Positions 34,142-43,037 of a stretch of 64,000 nt of DNA are shown piece after piece. Position 1 is the stretch's first letter. Every line of letters begins with the position of its first letter. The DNA lies in the NCBI GenBank assembly GCA_005881575.1, contig VBCA01000010.1, positions 1 to 64,000 on the forward strand. The letters are read 5' to 3'. The stretch comes from Betaproteobacteria bacterium. GTDB taxonomy: Bacteria > Pseudomonadota > Gammaproteobacteria > Burkholderiales > SG8-39. The notes beneath the pieces are model-generated. The model made no database searches. It was not told the origin of the DNA and saw only the letters and a list, made by a program, of their open reading frames with translations. The translations under genes and the position numbers were made by a program.

Positions 34142-36460
34142 CTGAAGCAGCACATCGTCCGGATCGCGCTCGGCCTGCTGGTAGTTCTGGTATTCGCGGG
34201 CCACGTCGTGGGAAATGCCTACAAGAGCTACCGCATCGGCTTCATCAACCAGCTCGACCTCATCATCTACGACTACCGGCTCCGGCTGACCATGCCGGGC
34301 ACACCTGATGACCGTATCGTCATCCTCGACATCGACGAGCGCAGCCTGGATTCACGGGCGCTCGGTCGCTGGCCCTGGAGCCGCGACAAGATCGTTGCGT
34401 TGCTGCAAAAGCTCTTTGACAAGTACGGCGTACTGATAGTCGGCCTAGACGTCGTATTTGCCGAGCCCGACGAGAGCTCAGGCCTTCCGGTGCTCGAGAA
34501 GCTGGCCGGCACCCGGCTGAAGGACGTAGGGCCGTACCAGTCGGCCCTGAAGGAATTGCGCCGGGAGCTCGACTACGACGCGAAATTCTCGAATTTTCTC
34601 CGCGGCCGTCCGGTGGTTCTCGGCTACTACTTCAATAGCGACGAAAATGCGGTGGAAAACGGATCTCTTCCGGAGCCTATTTTCCCGCCCGGCACGTTTG
34701 CCGGCAGGAAAATCGACTTCTTCGAGTGGAAAGGCTACGGCGCCAACTTGCCCGAGTTTGCCAAAATAGCCAACGCCGGGCATTTCAACTCACGCGTGGA
34801 CGATGATGGTGTGTCGCGGCGTGTGCCGATGCTCGCGCAATACCCGCAACGCAACGGCAGCTACTACGAAGCCCTGTCGCTGGCGGTAGTGCGCCTGTAT
34901 CTCGGCATGAAGGAAGCAGCTCGCAACAAGACCGGTACGGTTACCTTGCCCGATGTCATCCCGGGGACCACACCCGAGCGTTTCATCTCCAAGACCTACA
35001 CCGGTTTGGAGTGGCTTGGAGTCGGGCCCCTCAGAATCCCGGTGGACGATGAAGTCACCACGCTGATCCCTTATCGCGGTCCAAGGGGCAGCTTTCCCTA
35101 CGTTTCGTTTGCCGATATATGGTCGGACAATGTGCCTGCCGAAATGCTGAAGGGCAAGATCGCCTTGATCGGTGCTTCTGCCCCGGGTCTGTACGATCTT
35201 CGCTCGGCCCCGGTGGGGGAGCGCGAGGCGGCCCCTGGGGTCAGGAAGGAAGGCAACGTCTATCCTGGGGTCGAGATTCACGCCAACCTCATCGCCGGGA
35301 TACTCGACGGCAAGCTGAAGCACAAACCGCCTTACATGCTCGGAGCGGAGCTGTTGCTGCTCGTCGTCGGCGGTATCGTGCTCACCTTGCTCATCCCGAT
35401 GCTGGCCCCGCTTTGGGCCACCGCCGTCACGGTGACCGGGATGGCGCTCATCACGCTGCTCGACTTGTGGTTGTGGTCCTATGCGGACTTGGTGCTGCCG
35501 CTTGCCGCCTCGGTGCTTATGACAGTGACCTTGTACACGGTCAACATGGCGTACGGGTACTTCGTCGAGACGCGCTCGAAGCGCCAGTTTGCCGAGCTTT
35601 TCGGTCAATACGTGCCTCCCGAGCTCGTCGGCATCATGGCGGAAGACCCGGAGCAGTACACCATGGCGCCGAAGAGTACCGATCTCACGATACTATTTTC
35701 CGATGTGCGCGGCTTCACCAGCATATCGGAAGCGCTGAGTCCCGAGCACTTGCGCGAATACATCAACGAGTACCTCACGGACATGAGCAATATCATCCGG
35801 GGCAAGTACCGCGGCACGCTCGACAAGTACATCGGCGACGCGATCATGGCTTTCTGGAATGCTCCGGTGGAAGACAAGAGTCACCCGCGCAACGGGGTAC
35901 TTGCGGCCCTAGAAATGCTGCGCGAATGCCACGCATTGAATGAGAAATTCACCGCGCGCGGCTGGCCGACCCTGAAGATCGGCGTCGGCGTCAACACCGG
36001 AAACGTCCGGGTTGGGGACATGGGATCGAGACAACGCAAGGCGTACACCGCCATGGGAGACGCCGTAAACGTCGCTTCCCGGCTCGAAGGACGCACCAAG
36101 TACTACGGCGTGGGGGTACTCGTCGGGGAAACAACCCGGACGCTCGTGAAGGACGTGGTTTTCAGGGAGATCGACAAGATCAAGGTGAAAGGCAAGGACG
36201 AGGCAATTACGATCTACGAGCCAATGGGACTCGAGTCCGAGGTCGAGAAAAAGGTTCTGGACGAGCTCAGGCTCTGGCACCAGACGATAAGGTCTTACCG
36301 TTCCCGCCACTGGGATCAGGTGGAAGTCAACCTCCTCAACCTGCAGCGCATGAACCCCGGGTGCGCCCTCTACGAGCTGTACGCGAGGCAAGTCGCCGTA
36401 AAGCGCAGAAACCCGCCGCCAGCCGAATGGGCTGGCGTGACCGTTTTCGACGAGAAATAG
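34142..36460 (+). CDS. CHASE2-domain class III adenylate cyclase
   Basis: 772 residues if it starts at CTG 34142, four bases after GGGAGGA. The first ATG/GTG/TTG in frame is GTG 34208, which would remove most of the first membrane helix (residues ~4-21), so I prefer the CTG. Order: membrane helix, CHASE2 sensor (ILDIDERSLDSRALGRWPWSR), membrane helices around 395-460, then a class III cyclase domain: FSDVRGFTSI and GDAIMAFW supply the two metal-binding aspartates, and DKYIGD plus AMGDAVNVASR give the Lys/Asp pair typical of adenylate rather than guanylate specificity. A C-terminal extension of ~80 residues follows. It makes cAMP beside a phosphodiesterase and a cNMP-binding protein. Confidence 0.88.
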   Translation: MKQHIVRIALGLLVVLVFAGHVVGNAYKSYRIGFINQLDLIIYDYRLRLTMPGTPDDRIVILDIDERSLDSRALGRWPWSRDKIVALLQKLFDKYGVLIVGLDVVFAEPDESSGLPVLEKLAGTRLKDVGPYQSALKELRRELDYDAKFSNFLRGRPVVLGYYFNSDENAVENGSLPEPIFPPGTFAGRKIDFFEWKGYGANLPEFAKIANAGHFNSRVDDDGVSRRVPMLAQYPQRNGSYYEALSLAVVRLYLGMKEAARNKTGTVTLPDVIPGTTPERFISKTYTGLEWLGVGPLRIPVDDEVTTLIPYRGPRGSFPYVSFADIWSDNVPAEMLKGKIALIGASAPGLYDLRSAPVGEREAAPGVRKEGNVYPGVEIHANLIAGILDGKLKHKPPYMLGAELLLLVVGGIVLTLLIPMLAPLWATAVTVTGMALITLLDLWLWSYADLVLPLAASVLMTVTLYTVNMAYGYFVETRSKRQFAELFGQYVPPELVGIMAEDPEQYTMAPKSTDLTILFSDVRGFTSISEALSPEHLREYINEYLTDMSNIIRGKYRGTLDKYIGDAIMAFWNAPVEDKSHPRNGVLAALEMLRECHALNEKFTARGWPTLKIGVGVNTGNVRVGDMGSRQRKAYTAMGDAVNVASRLEGRTKYYGVGVLVGETTRTLVKDVVFREIDKIKVKGKDEAITIYEPMGLESEVEKKVLDELRLWHQTIRSYRSRHWDQVEVNLLNLQRMNPGCALYELYARQVAVKRRNPPPAEWAGVTVFDEK

Positions 36461-36476
36461 CGGCGGACGCCGTTCC

Positions 36477-37244
36477 ATGAAGCTGCGAATCCTGGGTTGC
36501 AGCGGCGGGATAGGGGGCCGGCACTTGCGCACCACGTCGATGCTCCTCGACAACGACATTCTCATCGACGCCGGGACGGGGGTCGCCGACCTATCGCTCA
36601 CCGAATTGTCTCTTATCGATCACATCTTTCTCACGCACTCGCACCTCGACCACGTCGCGAGCATTCCGTTCATGGTCGATACCGTCGGGGGGATGCGCGA
36701 CCAACCGCTCACCCTTTGGGCTGTTCCGGCAACGCTGGATACCTTGCGCAATCACATCTTCAACTGGAGCATCTGGCCCGATTTCGCGCAGATCCCGAGT
36801 CCCGAAAAACCCTTCCTTCGATACCGCGAGATCCAGGTCGGTGATACGATCGAGCTGAAAAAGCGCAAGCTCACCGCGCTACCGGCAAATCATGTCGTGC
36901 CTGCAGTCGGTTATCACCTCGATTCCGGTAGGGAAAGCCTGGTGTTTACCGGCGACACGACGACCAACGATCCTCTTTGGGCGGCGGTCAACAAAATCTC
37001 CAACCTGAAGTATCTGATTATCGAGACCGCTTTTTGCAACCGGGAAAGGGAGCTGGCGGTCATTTCGAAGCACCTTTGTCCGAGCATGCTTGCCGAGGAG
37101 CTCGCAAAACTCGAACGTAGCGCGGAGATCTATATCACGCACCTGAAGCCCGGGGAAATCGAGCTCACGATGCAGGAAATCGAGGATGACGCCGGCCAAT
37201 ACCGGCCGCGCATGCTGCAAAACAATCAAGTTTTCGAGTTCTGA
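36477..37244 (+). CDS. Class II 3',5'-cyclic-nucleotide phosphodiesterase (metallo-beta-lactamase fold)
   Basis: 255 residues. The metal site THSHLDHVASIPF (His54, His56, Asp58, His59) is the class II phosphodiesterase form of the metallo-beta-lactamase motif. Further ligands are in ANHVVPA, FTGDTTTND and ITHLKP. No signal peptide is seen, so it acts in the cytoplasm. It starts 16 bases after the cyclase, in the expected position for the enzyme that removes its product cAMP. Another metallo-beta-lactamase activity is possible but less likely in this context. Confidence 0.85.
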   Translation: MKLRILGCSGGIGGRHLRTTSMLLDNDILIDAGTGVADLSLTELSLIDHIFLTHSHLDHVASIPFMVDTVGGMRDQPLTLWAVPATLDTLRNHIFNWSIWPDFAQIPSPEKPFLRYREIQVGDTIELKKRKLTALPANHVVPAVGYHLDSGRESLVFTGDTTTNDPLWAAVNKISNLKYLIIETAFCNRERELAVISKHLCPSMLAEELAKLERSAEIYITHLKPGEIELTMQEIEDDAGQYRPRMLQNNQVFEF

Positions 37245-37261
37245 GGAGCGAGGATCGCGCG

Positions 37262-38335
37262 ATGAGCGCCACCAGAGTACGCATCGAGACGCTGAAGACT
37301 CTTGAACCCGTCGCTTCGCTGCCCGAAGCAAGGCTCCTCGAGCTCGTCGGTCTCTGTCACACTGAGACCGCTAGCAAGAATTCGAATCCTTTTCTCGGGC
37401 GCGAGATCGCGGGGCAGGCGGTTTATCTCCTGCGTGGAGAGCTCATGGTTACCTATCCGGATGGGTCTTCGAGAGTACTGGTAGCGGGTTCCGAGCGGTC
37501 GCGATATCCGCTGGGGCGGCGGGGCGAAGTTTTCACCAGCGTCAAGGCGATCACCGACGTCGAGCTGATGCGCATTGACGACGACCTTCTCGATGTTGTG
37601 GCGACTTGGGACGAAGCCGCATCCGCCGGCCACTCGGAAAAACAGAAGAAGCGGGAGGACGAGGGGAGCCTGCTCGCCAACTGGACCCTCATGTCCGGCA
37701 TGTTCAGCGTAAGCAGCCTCAAATACGGCGAGTTCTCGCGGCTGCCGCCGGCCCACATCAACGAGCTGTTGCGCCGCTTCGAGCGCATCAACGTCAAGAA
37801 AGGCGACGCGGTGATTCGCGAGGGCGCTGAAGGGGACTTCTACTTCGTGATCGAAACCGGCCGCTGCAAGGTCGAGCGGATGGTCGGAGGAGTCTCGATG
37901 CTGCTTGCCGAGCTGAAAAGCGGCGATGCGTTCGGCGAGGAAGCGCTGGTGTCGGAAGCCAGGCGAAACGCCACCGTTACGATGAAGACGGACGGGGTGC
38001 TCCTGCGGCTGTCCAGGAAGGACTTTGCCGCGCTCCTCCGGGAACCGCTGCTGCACCGCCTGTCGGCAGAGGAGGCGCGCGACAAGATCGCCCATGGAGC
38101 CCAGTGGATTGATGTGCGCTATCCGTCGGAATATCAATATGACAAGCTTGCGGGTGCCATCAACATTCCCTTGTCGGAGATCCGCAATGCATTCGGCGTG
38201 CTGGACAAAGGGAAAGAGTACGTGCTCTATTGCCAGAGCGGGCGACGCAGCGCTGCCGCGGCATTTCTCCTCGCTCAGCGCGGGTACCGTGCGTTCGTGC
38301 TTGCGGGCGGACTCTGGGGGGAGACGAAGCATTGA
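37262..38335 (+). CDS. Cyclic-nucleotide-binding and rhodanese domain fusion
   Basis: 357 residues. Residues ~20-115 look like a degenerate cyclic-nucleotide-binding barrel. Residues ~160-270 hold a second, well-formed one whose phosphate cassette GDAFGEEALVSEARRNATV has the Glu and Arg needed for cAMP. Residues ~275-355 are a rhodanese domain with active-site Cys324 in YCQSGRRS. There is no DNA-binding helix-turn-helix, so cAMP would gate sulfur transfer or a protein interaction, not transcription. It follows the phosphodiesterase by 17 bases and is the obvious local cAMP receptor. Confidence 0.87.
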   Translation: MSATRVRIETLKTLEPVASLPEARLLELVGLCHTETASKNSNPFLGREIAGQAVYLLRGELMVTYPDGSSRVLVAGSERSRYPLGRRGEVFTSVKAITDVELMRIDDDLLDVVATWDEAASAGHSEKQKKREDEGSLLANWTLMSGMFSVSSLKYGEFSRLPPAHINELLRRFERINVKKGDAVIREGAEGDFYFVIETGRCKVERMVGGVSMLLAELKSGDAFGEEALVSEARRNATVTMKTDGVLLRLSRKDFAALLREPLLHRLSAEEARDKIAHGAQWIDVRYPSEYQYDKLAGAINIPLSEIRNAFGVLDKGKEYVLYCQSGRRSAAAAFLLAQRGYRAFVLAGGLWGETKH

Positions 38336-38567
38336 GCATGAAGGGACGGAAAGGGCCTCGCACGCCGACCTTCCCCTGGGGAGCTGCGCTCGGATGGGAT
38401 GGCGGGCAGGCGCGATTTTCGCTTGGGGAAGAACCCGACGCGTCGGCCGCTTGCAGTGCATTAATACGGAGAAACGCGTCGCCTGGGTCAGCCGCGCGGG
38501 CTGAACAGTGGTAAAGTAATTGATTATCGGGATATTTCACGGTAATGAACCTTAAGGTGGATTGCCT

Positions 38568-40937
38568 ATGAGCGCGGTATTGCAAACGCATTCGGGCGCG
38601 GCCTCTGACGTCAACAGCAGGCTGACGTTTCAGAAGAACCTCCAGACGGTCACCAACAAGATCCACGCCACGAGCAACGTGGACGAAATCATGCTGGAAG
38701 TCAGCGCCGACATTTGTACCCTCTTCAACGCCGACCGGCTGACGATCTATACCGTGGGCGAGGACAAACAGACCATCGTCTCCAAGGTCAAGACCGGCCT
38801 CAACTCCTTCAAGGATCTGAAGCTGCCGATCGCCGAACACTCGATCGCGGGCTACGTAGGATTGTCGAAGAGGATGCTCAACCTGAAGGACGTATACGAC
38901 GAGGGCGAGCTCAAGTCGCACAACGCGAACCTGCGCTTCCTGCAGGAAGTCGACAAGCGCACCGGTTATCGCACCAAGCAGATGCTGGTCGCGCCCGTTG
39001 CCGAGCCGGGCAGCAGCGAGCTCGTCGGAGTGGTCCAGTTGATCAACAACAAGGCCGGCGTGCCGTTCGGACAGCTGGCCGAGGAGGGGGTCGCGGAGCT
39101 GTGCCAGACACTGGCCATCGCGCTCAAGCAGCGCCAGAAACCGCAGGTACTCAAGACGAAGTACGACTTTCTGGTGAGCGATGCGGTGATCTCCGCCGCG
39201 GAGTTCGAGCTTGCGGCCCGGTCGGCACGAAAGAAGGCCGTCGACGTCGAAACGGTGCTGATCGAGGAGTTCCAGGTCAAGATTCCGGCGATCGGCGCGG
39301 CGCTTGCGAAGTTTTTCGGGGTGCCGTACGAACCGTTCAAACCCGATCGCATCAAACCGATGGATCTGCTTAAAAACCTGAAACGCGACTACGTCGAGTC
39401 CAACCAGTGGGTACCGATCGAGGAGGCAAAAGAAGGCTTGGTCATCCTTTGCCTTGACCCCGAGAGGGTGAAGAGTTCCAGAATCGTCCAGAATGTCTTT
39501 GCGGCTCGCAAGCTCGCGTACCGGGTTACGACGCTCAAGGAGTTCAGGGAAACGCTCAAGGCGTTCTACGGCGCGGAGGCCGCCGACTCCGGCGACATCG
39601 GCGATATGCTCTCGGGCCTCGAAGAGGACGAAGTGCCTGTCGAGGTGGGCGGTGACGACGATGTGTCCGCGGCGGCCGACAACGAGCTGGTCAAGCTGGT
39701 CAACAAAATCATCATCGATGCTTACAACCAGGGAGCGTCGGACATCCACATCGAGCCCTACCCCGGCAAGGGCAAGACCGAGATCCGGTTGAGGAAAGAT
39801 GGGACGCTGGTTCCCTACATCGAGGTCCCGGGTTCCTACCGAAACGCCATGGTGGCGCGCATCAAGATCATGTGCGACCTCGACATTTCCGAGAAGCGCA
39901 AGCCGCAGGACGGAAAAATCAAATTCAAGAAATTCGGACCGCTCGACATCGAGCTGCGCGTGGCGACGATCCCGTCTCAGGGCGGCGTCGAAGATATAGT
40001 CATGCGTATTCTTTCCGCGGGGGAGCCCATCCCCTTGGAAAAGCTCGGCCTGTCGCCTTCGAACTTCCCGAAGCTCAAAGAAACGGTGAGCAAACCCTAT
40101 GGCCTTTTCTTCGTCTGCGGGCCGACCGGCTCGGGCAAGACGACGACACTCCACTCGGTACTGGGGTTTCTCAACACTCCGGATACCAAGATCTGGACGG
40201 CGGAGGATCCGGTCGAAATCACGCAGAAAGGCTTGCGTCAGGTCCAAGTCAACAAGAAAGCCGGCCTCGATTTCGCGGTTGTGATGAGGTCGTTCCTGCG
40301 CGCGGACCCGGACATCATCATGGTCGGCGAGATGCGCGACAAGGAGACCACCGGCACCGGCATCGAGGCGTCGCTGACGGGCCATCTCGTGTTCGCGACT
40401 TTGCATACGAACAGCGCGCCAGAGTCGATCACCCGGCTGCTCGACATGGGCATGGACCCGTTCAACTTTTCCGACGCGCTCCTCGGGATCCTGGCGCAGC
40501 GGCTGGCGAAGCGCCTGTGCTCCAAATGCAAGCAGAGTTACTCGCCCAGCGCAGACGAGATGAAGCACATCCTCCAGGAATACTGCTCCGAACTGCTTAA
40601 CACCGGACCGTTCAAGAGAGACGCCAAGTCCGCTTACGAGAACGTCTACAGGGATTTGGCGAGAAGCTACGCCAGCGACAAAGGTCATTTCTCTCTCTAT
40701 AAAGCCAAGGGCTGCGAGGCCTGCAGCAATACCGGTTACAAAGGGCGGGTCGGTCTGCACGAACTGCTGCTCGCTTCGGATAACATCAAGAAGCTGATCC
40801 AGGAACATGCCCGCGTCGCGGAAATCCTTGCGGTCTCTCTCGAGGAAGGCATGCGAACCCTGAAGATGGACGGGGTCGAAAAGGTACTTCAGGGAATTAC
40901 CGATATGCCGCAGGTGCGCGCGGTCTGTATCAAGTAG
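38568..40937 (+). CDS. GAF-domain type IV pilus/type II secretion assembly ATPase (PilB/GspE-like)
   Basis: 789 residues from ATG 38568. Residues ~20-190 are a GAF sensor domain, an addition absent from ordinary PilB. Next is a GspE/MshE N-terminal-like segment (~205-335), a type often binding c-di-GMP. The ATPase follows: Walker A GPTGSGKTTT with Lys524, Asp box (WTAEDPVE), Walker B (DPDIIMVGEMRD) and His box (GHLVFATLHTNSA). A tetracysteine zinc module is present (Cys651, 654, 716 and 719). The enzyme powers pilin polymerisation. The 232-base gap before it shows no convincing promoter. Confidence 0.9.
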   Translation: MSAVLQTHSGAASDVNSRLTFQKNLQTVTNKIHATSNVDEIMLEVSADICTLFNADRLTIYTVGEDKQTIVSKVKTGLNSFKDLKLPIAEHSIAGYVGLSKRMLNLKDVYDEGELKSHNANLRFLQEVDKRTGYRTKQMLVAPVAEPGSSELVGVVQLINNKAGVPFGQLAEEGVAELCQTLAIALKQRQKPQVLKTKYDFLVSDAVISAAEFELAARSARKKAVDVETVLIEEFQVKIPAIGAALAKFFGVPYEPFKPDRIKPMDLLKNLKRDYVESNQWVPIEEAKEGLVILCLDPERVKSSRIVQNVFAARKLAYRVTTLKEFRETLKAFYGAEAADSGDIGDMLSGLEEDEVPVEVGGDDDVSAAADNELVKLVNKIIIDAYNQGASDIHIEPYPGKGKTEIRLRKDGTLVPYIEVPGSYRNAMVARIKIMCDLDISEKRKPQDGKIKFKKFGPLDIELRVATIPSQGGVEDIVMRILSAGEPIPLEKLGLSPSNFPKLKETVSKPYGLFFVCGPTGSGKTTTLHSVLGFLNTPDTKIWTAEDPVEITQKGLRQVQVNKKAGLDFAVVMRSFLRADPDIIMVGEMRDKETTGTGIEASLTGHLVFATLHTNSAPESITRLLDMGMDPFNFSDALLGILAQRLAKRLCSKCKQSYSPSADEMKHILQEYCSELLNTGPFKRDAKSAYENVYRDLARSYASDKGHFSLYKAKGCEACSNTGYKGRVGLHELLLASDNIKKLIQEHARVAEILAVSLEEGMRTLKMDGVEKVLQGITDMPQVRAVCIK

Positions 40938-40981
40938 CGGCTGGCTCCGCGCCGGCTGCCGGCCAGCCCGGGGGATTGCTC

Positions 40982-42637
40982 TTGGAGACCGTTGAAGATC
41001 TATTTCGCCGCCTCGAGCAGCTCAACGAGATAGGAGCGGCGCTGTCCCAGGAGAAGGACATCGACCAGCTGCTCGAGAAAATCCTCCTTGCGGCAAAGGC
41101 GATCACGCGCGCAGCCGGCGGCACCTTGTACGTGCTGGAACCCTCCGACGAGGGACCACAGCTCAGATTTGCGATCATGCGAAACGAGGCTATGGGCATC
41201 GCGATGGGCGGCACCACCGGCAACCCCATACCGTTCTATCCGGTGCACCTCTACGGAAAGGACGGAACACCCAACAACCAGATGGTCGCCGCTTACACCG
41301 CCCTGACCAGCAAAACGGTGAATATCGCCGATGCGTATTCGGAAGAGGGTTTCGACTTCTCCGGGACGCGCAATTTCGACAAAAAGACCGGGTACCGCTC
41401 GAAGGCGTTCCTCACCGTGCCGATGAAGAACCACGAGAGCGAGATAATCGGCGTCCTTCAGCTTATCAACAGCGTGGATCCCGCGACGAGCGAGATCGGG
41501 CCTTTCTCGCATTCGGACCAGCGCCTGGCGGAATCGCTCGCATCTCAGGCCGCCATCGCGCTCACCAATCGGAACCTCATCAATCAATTGGAGGAGCTGT
41601 TCGAGTCTTTCATCGAGCTCATCAACACCGCGATCGACGAAAAATCCAAGTATACCGGCGGACACTGCCAGCGTGTCCCGGTGCTCACCATGATGCTTGC
41701 CGAAGCCGTCAATGAGACGACTGAAGGGCCGCTCGGAAACTTCAACATGAGCGAGAAGGACCGTTACGAACTCAAGATTGCGGGCATGCTGCATGACTGC
41801 GGGAAGGTCACGACGCCAGTCCACGTCGTGGACAAGGCGACCAAATTGGAAACAATCTTCGACCGCATCAATCTCGTCGACACGCGGTTCGAAGTGCTGA
41901 AACGCGATCTGGAAATCGCGGCGTTGAAGGAGAAGCTCAAGCTCCTTGGCGAATCGGCGCTGGATGAGGTGGTTGCGCGCAAGGGGTTGGCCCGAATCGA
42001 TCAGACGTTGCGGGACAGGTTGCGCCAGGTCGAAGGCGATCGCGAATTTCTGCGTCACGCCAATGTCGGCGGCGAGGCTATGGCCCCTGAAGAGCGGGAA
42101 AGAGTGAACCGAATCGGCACCGAGTACAAGTGGATCGACGCTTCAGGAGGGACGGCGGATTTCCTCACCGATGATGAAATCAAGAATCTTACGATCTCCC
42201 GAGGTACGCTCACCGACGAGGAGCGCGAGAAGATCAATCACCATATCGTTGCGACCATCAAGATGCTGGAAGCGCTGCCGTGGCCGAAGCATCTGAGTCA
42301 CGTACCGGAGTATGCCGGGGGTCACCACGAGCGCATGGACGGGAAGGGTTATCCTCGTGGACTGAAGCGGGAAGAGATGTCGGTGCAGGCGAGGGTCATG
42401 GGGATCGCCGACATTTTCGAGGCGCTGACCGCCAAGGACAGGCCTTACAAGCGCGGCAAGACGCTTTCCGAATCGCTGAAGATCCTCGGGAACTTCAGGC
42501 TGAACGGACATATCGACCCGGACTTGTTCGATGTATTCGTCCGCAAGAAGATCTATCTCCGCTACGCCGAGCAATTTCTCGATCCCGATCAGATCGACGA
42601 GGTCGACGAAAGAAAAATACCCGGATTTGCCGCTTGA
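40982..42637 (+). CDS. GAF-HD-GYP domain protein, probable c-di-GMP phosphodiesterase
   Basis: 551 residues from TTG 40982, placed six bases after GGGGGA; TTG 40976 is the alternative but sits too close to that site. Residues ~5-200 form a GAF domain. The HD-GYP domain has LHDCGKV (His271-Asp272), INHHI, HHERMDGKGYP (His448-His449 and the GYP) and ADIFEALTAKDRPY. HD and HH are 177 residues apart instead of about 55, because a charged helical insert of ~120 residues lies just after HDCGKV. It would lower c-di-GMP, a regulator of pilus ATPases such as its neighbour. Confidence 0.87.
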   Translation: METVEDLFRRLEQLNEIGAALSQEKDIDQLLEKILLAAKAITRAAGGTLYVLEPSDEGPQLRFAIMRNEAMGIAMGGTTGNPIPFYPVHLYGKDGTPNNQMVAAYTALTSKTVNIADAYSEEGFDFSGTRNFDKKTGYRSKAFLTVPMKNHESEIIGVLQLINSVDPATSEIGPFSHSDQRLAESLASQAAIALTNRNLINQLEELFESFIELINTAIDEKSKYTGGHCQRVPVLTMMLAEAVNETTEGPLGNFNMSEKDRYELKIAGMLHDCGKVTTPVHVVDKATKLETIFDRINLVDTRFEVLKRDLEIAALKEKLKLLGESALDEVVARKGLARIDQTLRDRLRQVEGDREFLRHANVGGEAMAPEERERVNRIGTEYKWIDASGGTADFLTDDEIKNLTISRGTLTDEEREKINHHIVATIKMLEALPWPKHLSHVPEYAGGHHERMDGKGYPRGLKREEMSVQARVMGIADIFEALTAKDRPYKRGKTLSESLKILGNFRLNGHIDPDLFDVFVRKKIYLRYAEQFLDPDQIDEVDERKIPGFAA

Positions 42638-42691
42638 TCCCACTTGACCCGACATCGGTCGCCGGGTTAGCGCCCCCCTTGGACCTCATCG

Positions 42692-43033
42692 ATGATGGCA
42701 ATTTTTCAGTGGTTCGATACTGAAGAAATCGACGAGTTTGCGCGGTCGATCGCTGCGGAACTCGTCAAGCGCGTGCCCCCCGCGGGTCTGGACGCGCATG
42801 ATGAGAAGACGTCCAAGCGGCTCAGAAATACGCATCACGCAGTCTTCTCCCGCGCCGAGCAATTTGCGCGTACCCACAAGCTCAACATCTACAAGAAAGC
42901 GCGCCTGGGCAATCAATTCCGATGGGCGCTGAAGGAAGCTGGATACCCCAAGGCGTTCGTCGAGACGTGGACTTACGAGCTGATCACGCTCGTCGCGCTC
43001 AAATCGGCGCCTCCTCGGGCACCGGGTCGTTGA
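42692..43033 (+). CDS. Small hypothetical protein in the pilus/signalling cluster
   Basis: 113 residues, not recognised. It is mostly helical and basic, without a signal peptide or membrane segment. The N-terminus FQWFDTEEIDEFARSIAAEL is acidic; the middle (AEQFARTHKLNIYKKARLGNQF) is basic. It starts at ATG 42692 with a second ATG directly after it, 54 bases beyond the HD-GYP gene, and ends four bases before the next start, so it is probably translated together with the glycosyltransferase. Confidence 0.65.
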   Translation: MMAIFQWFDTEEIDEFARSIAAELVKRVPPAGLDAHDEKTSKRLRNTHHAVFSRAEQFARTHKLNIYKKARLGNQFRWALKEAGYPKAFVETWTYELITLVALKSAPPRAPGR

Positions 43034-43037
43034 ACTT

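Noticed and set aside
38336-38567. A 232-base gap before the GAF-PilB gene, with a 58-codon open stretch (from ATG 38338) and AT-rich motifs near 38512-38548
   Set aside because: The reading frame has no ribosome site or conserved feature. No -35/-10 pair with acceptable spacing was found. I see nothing firm in it.
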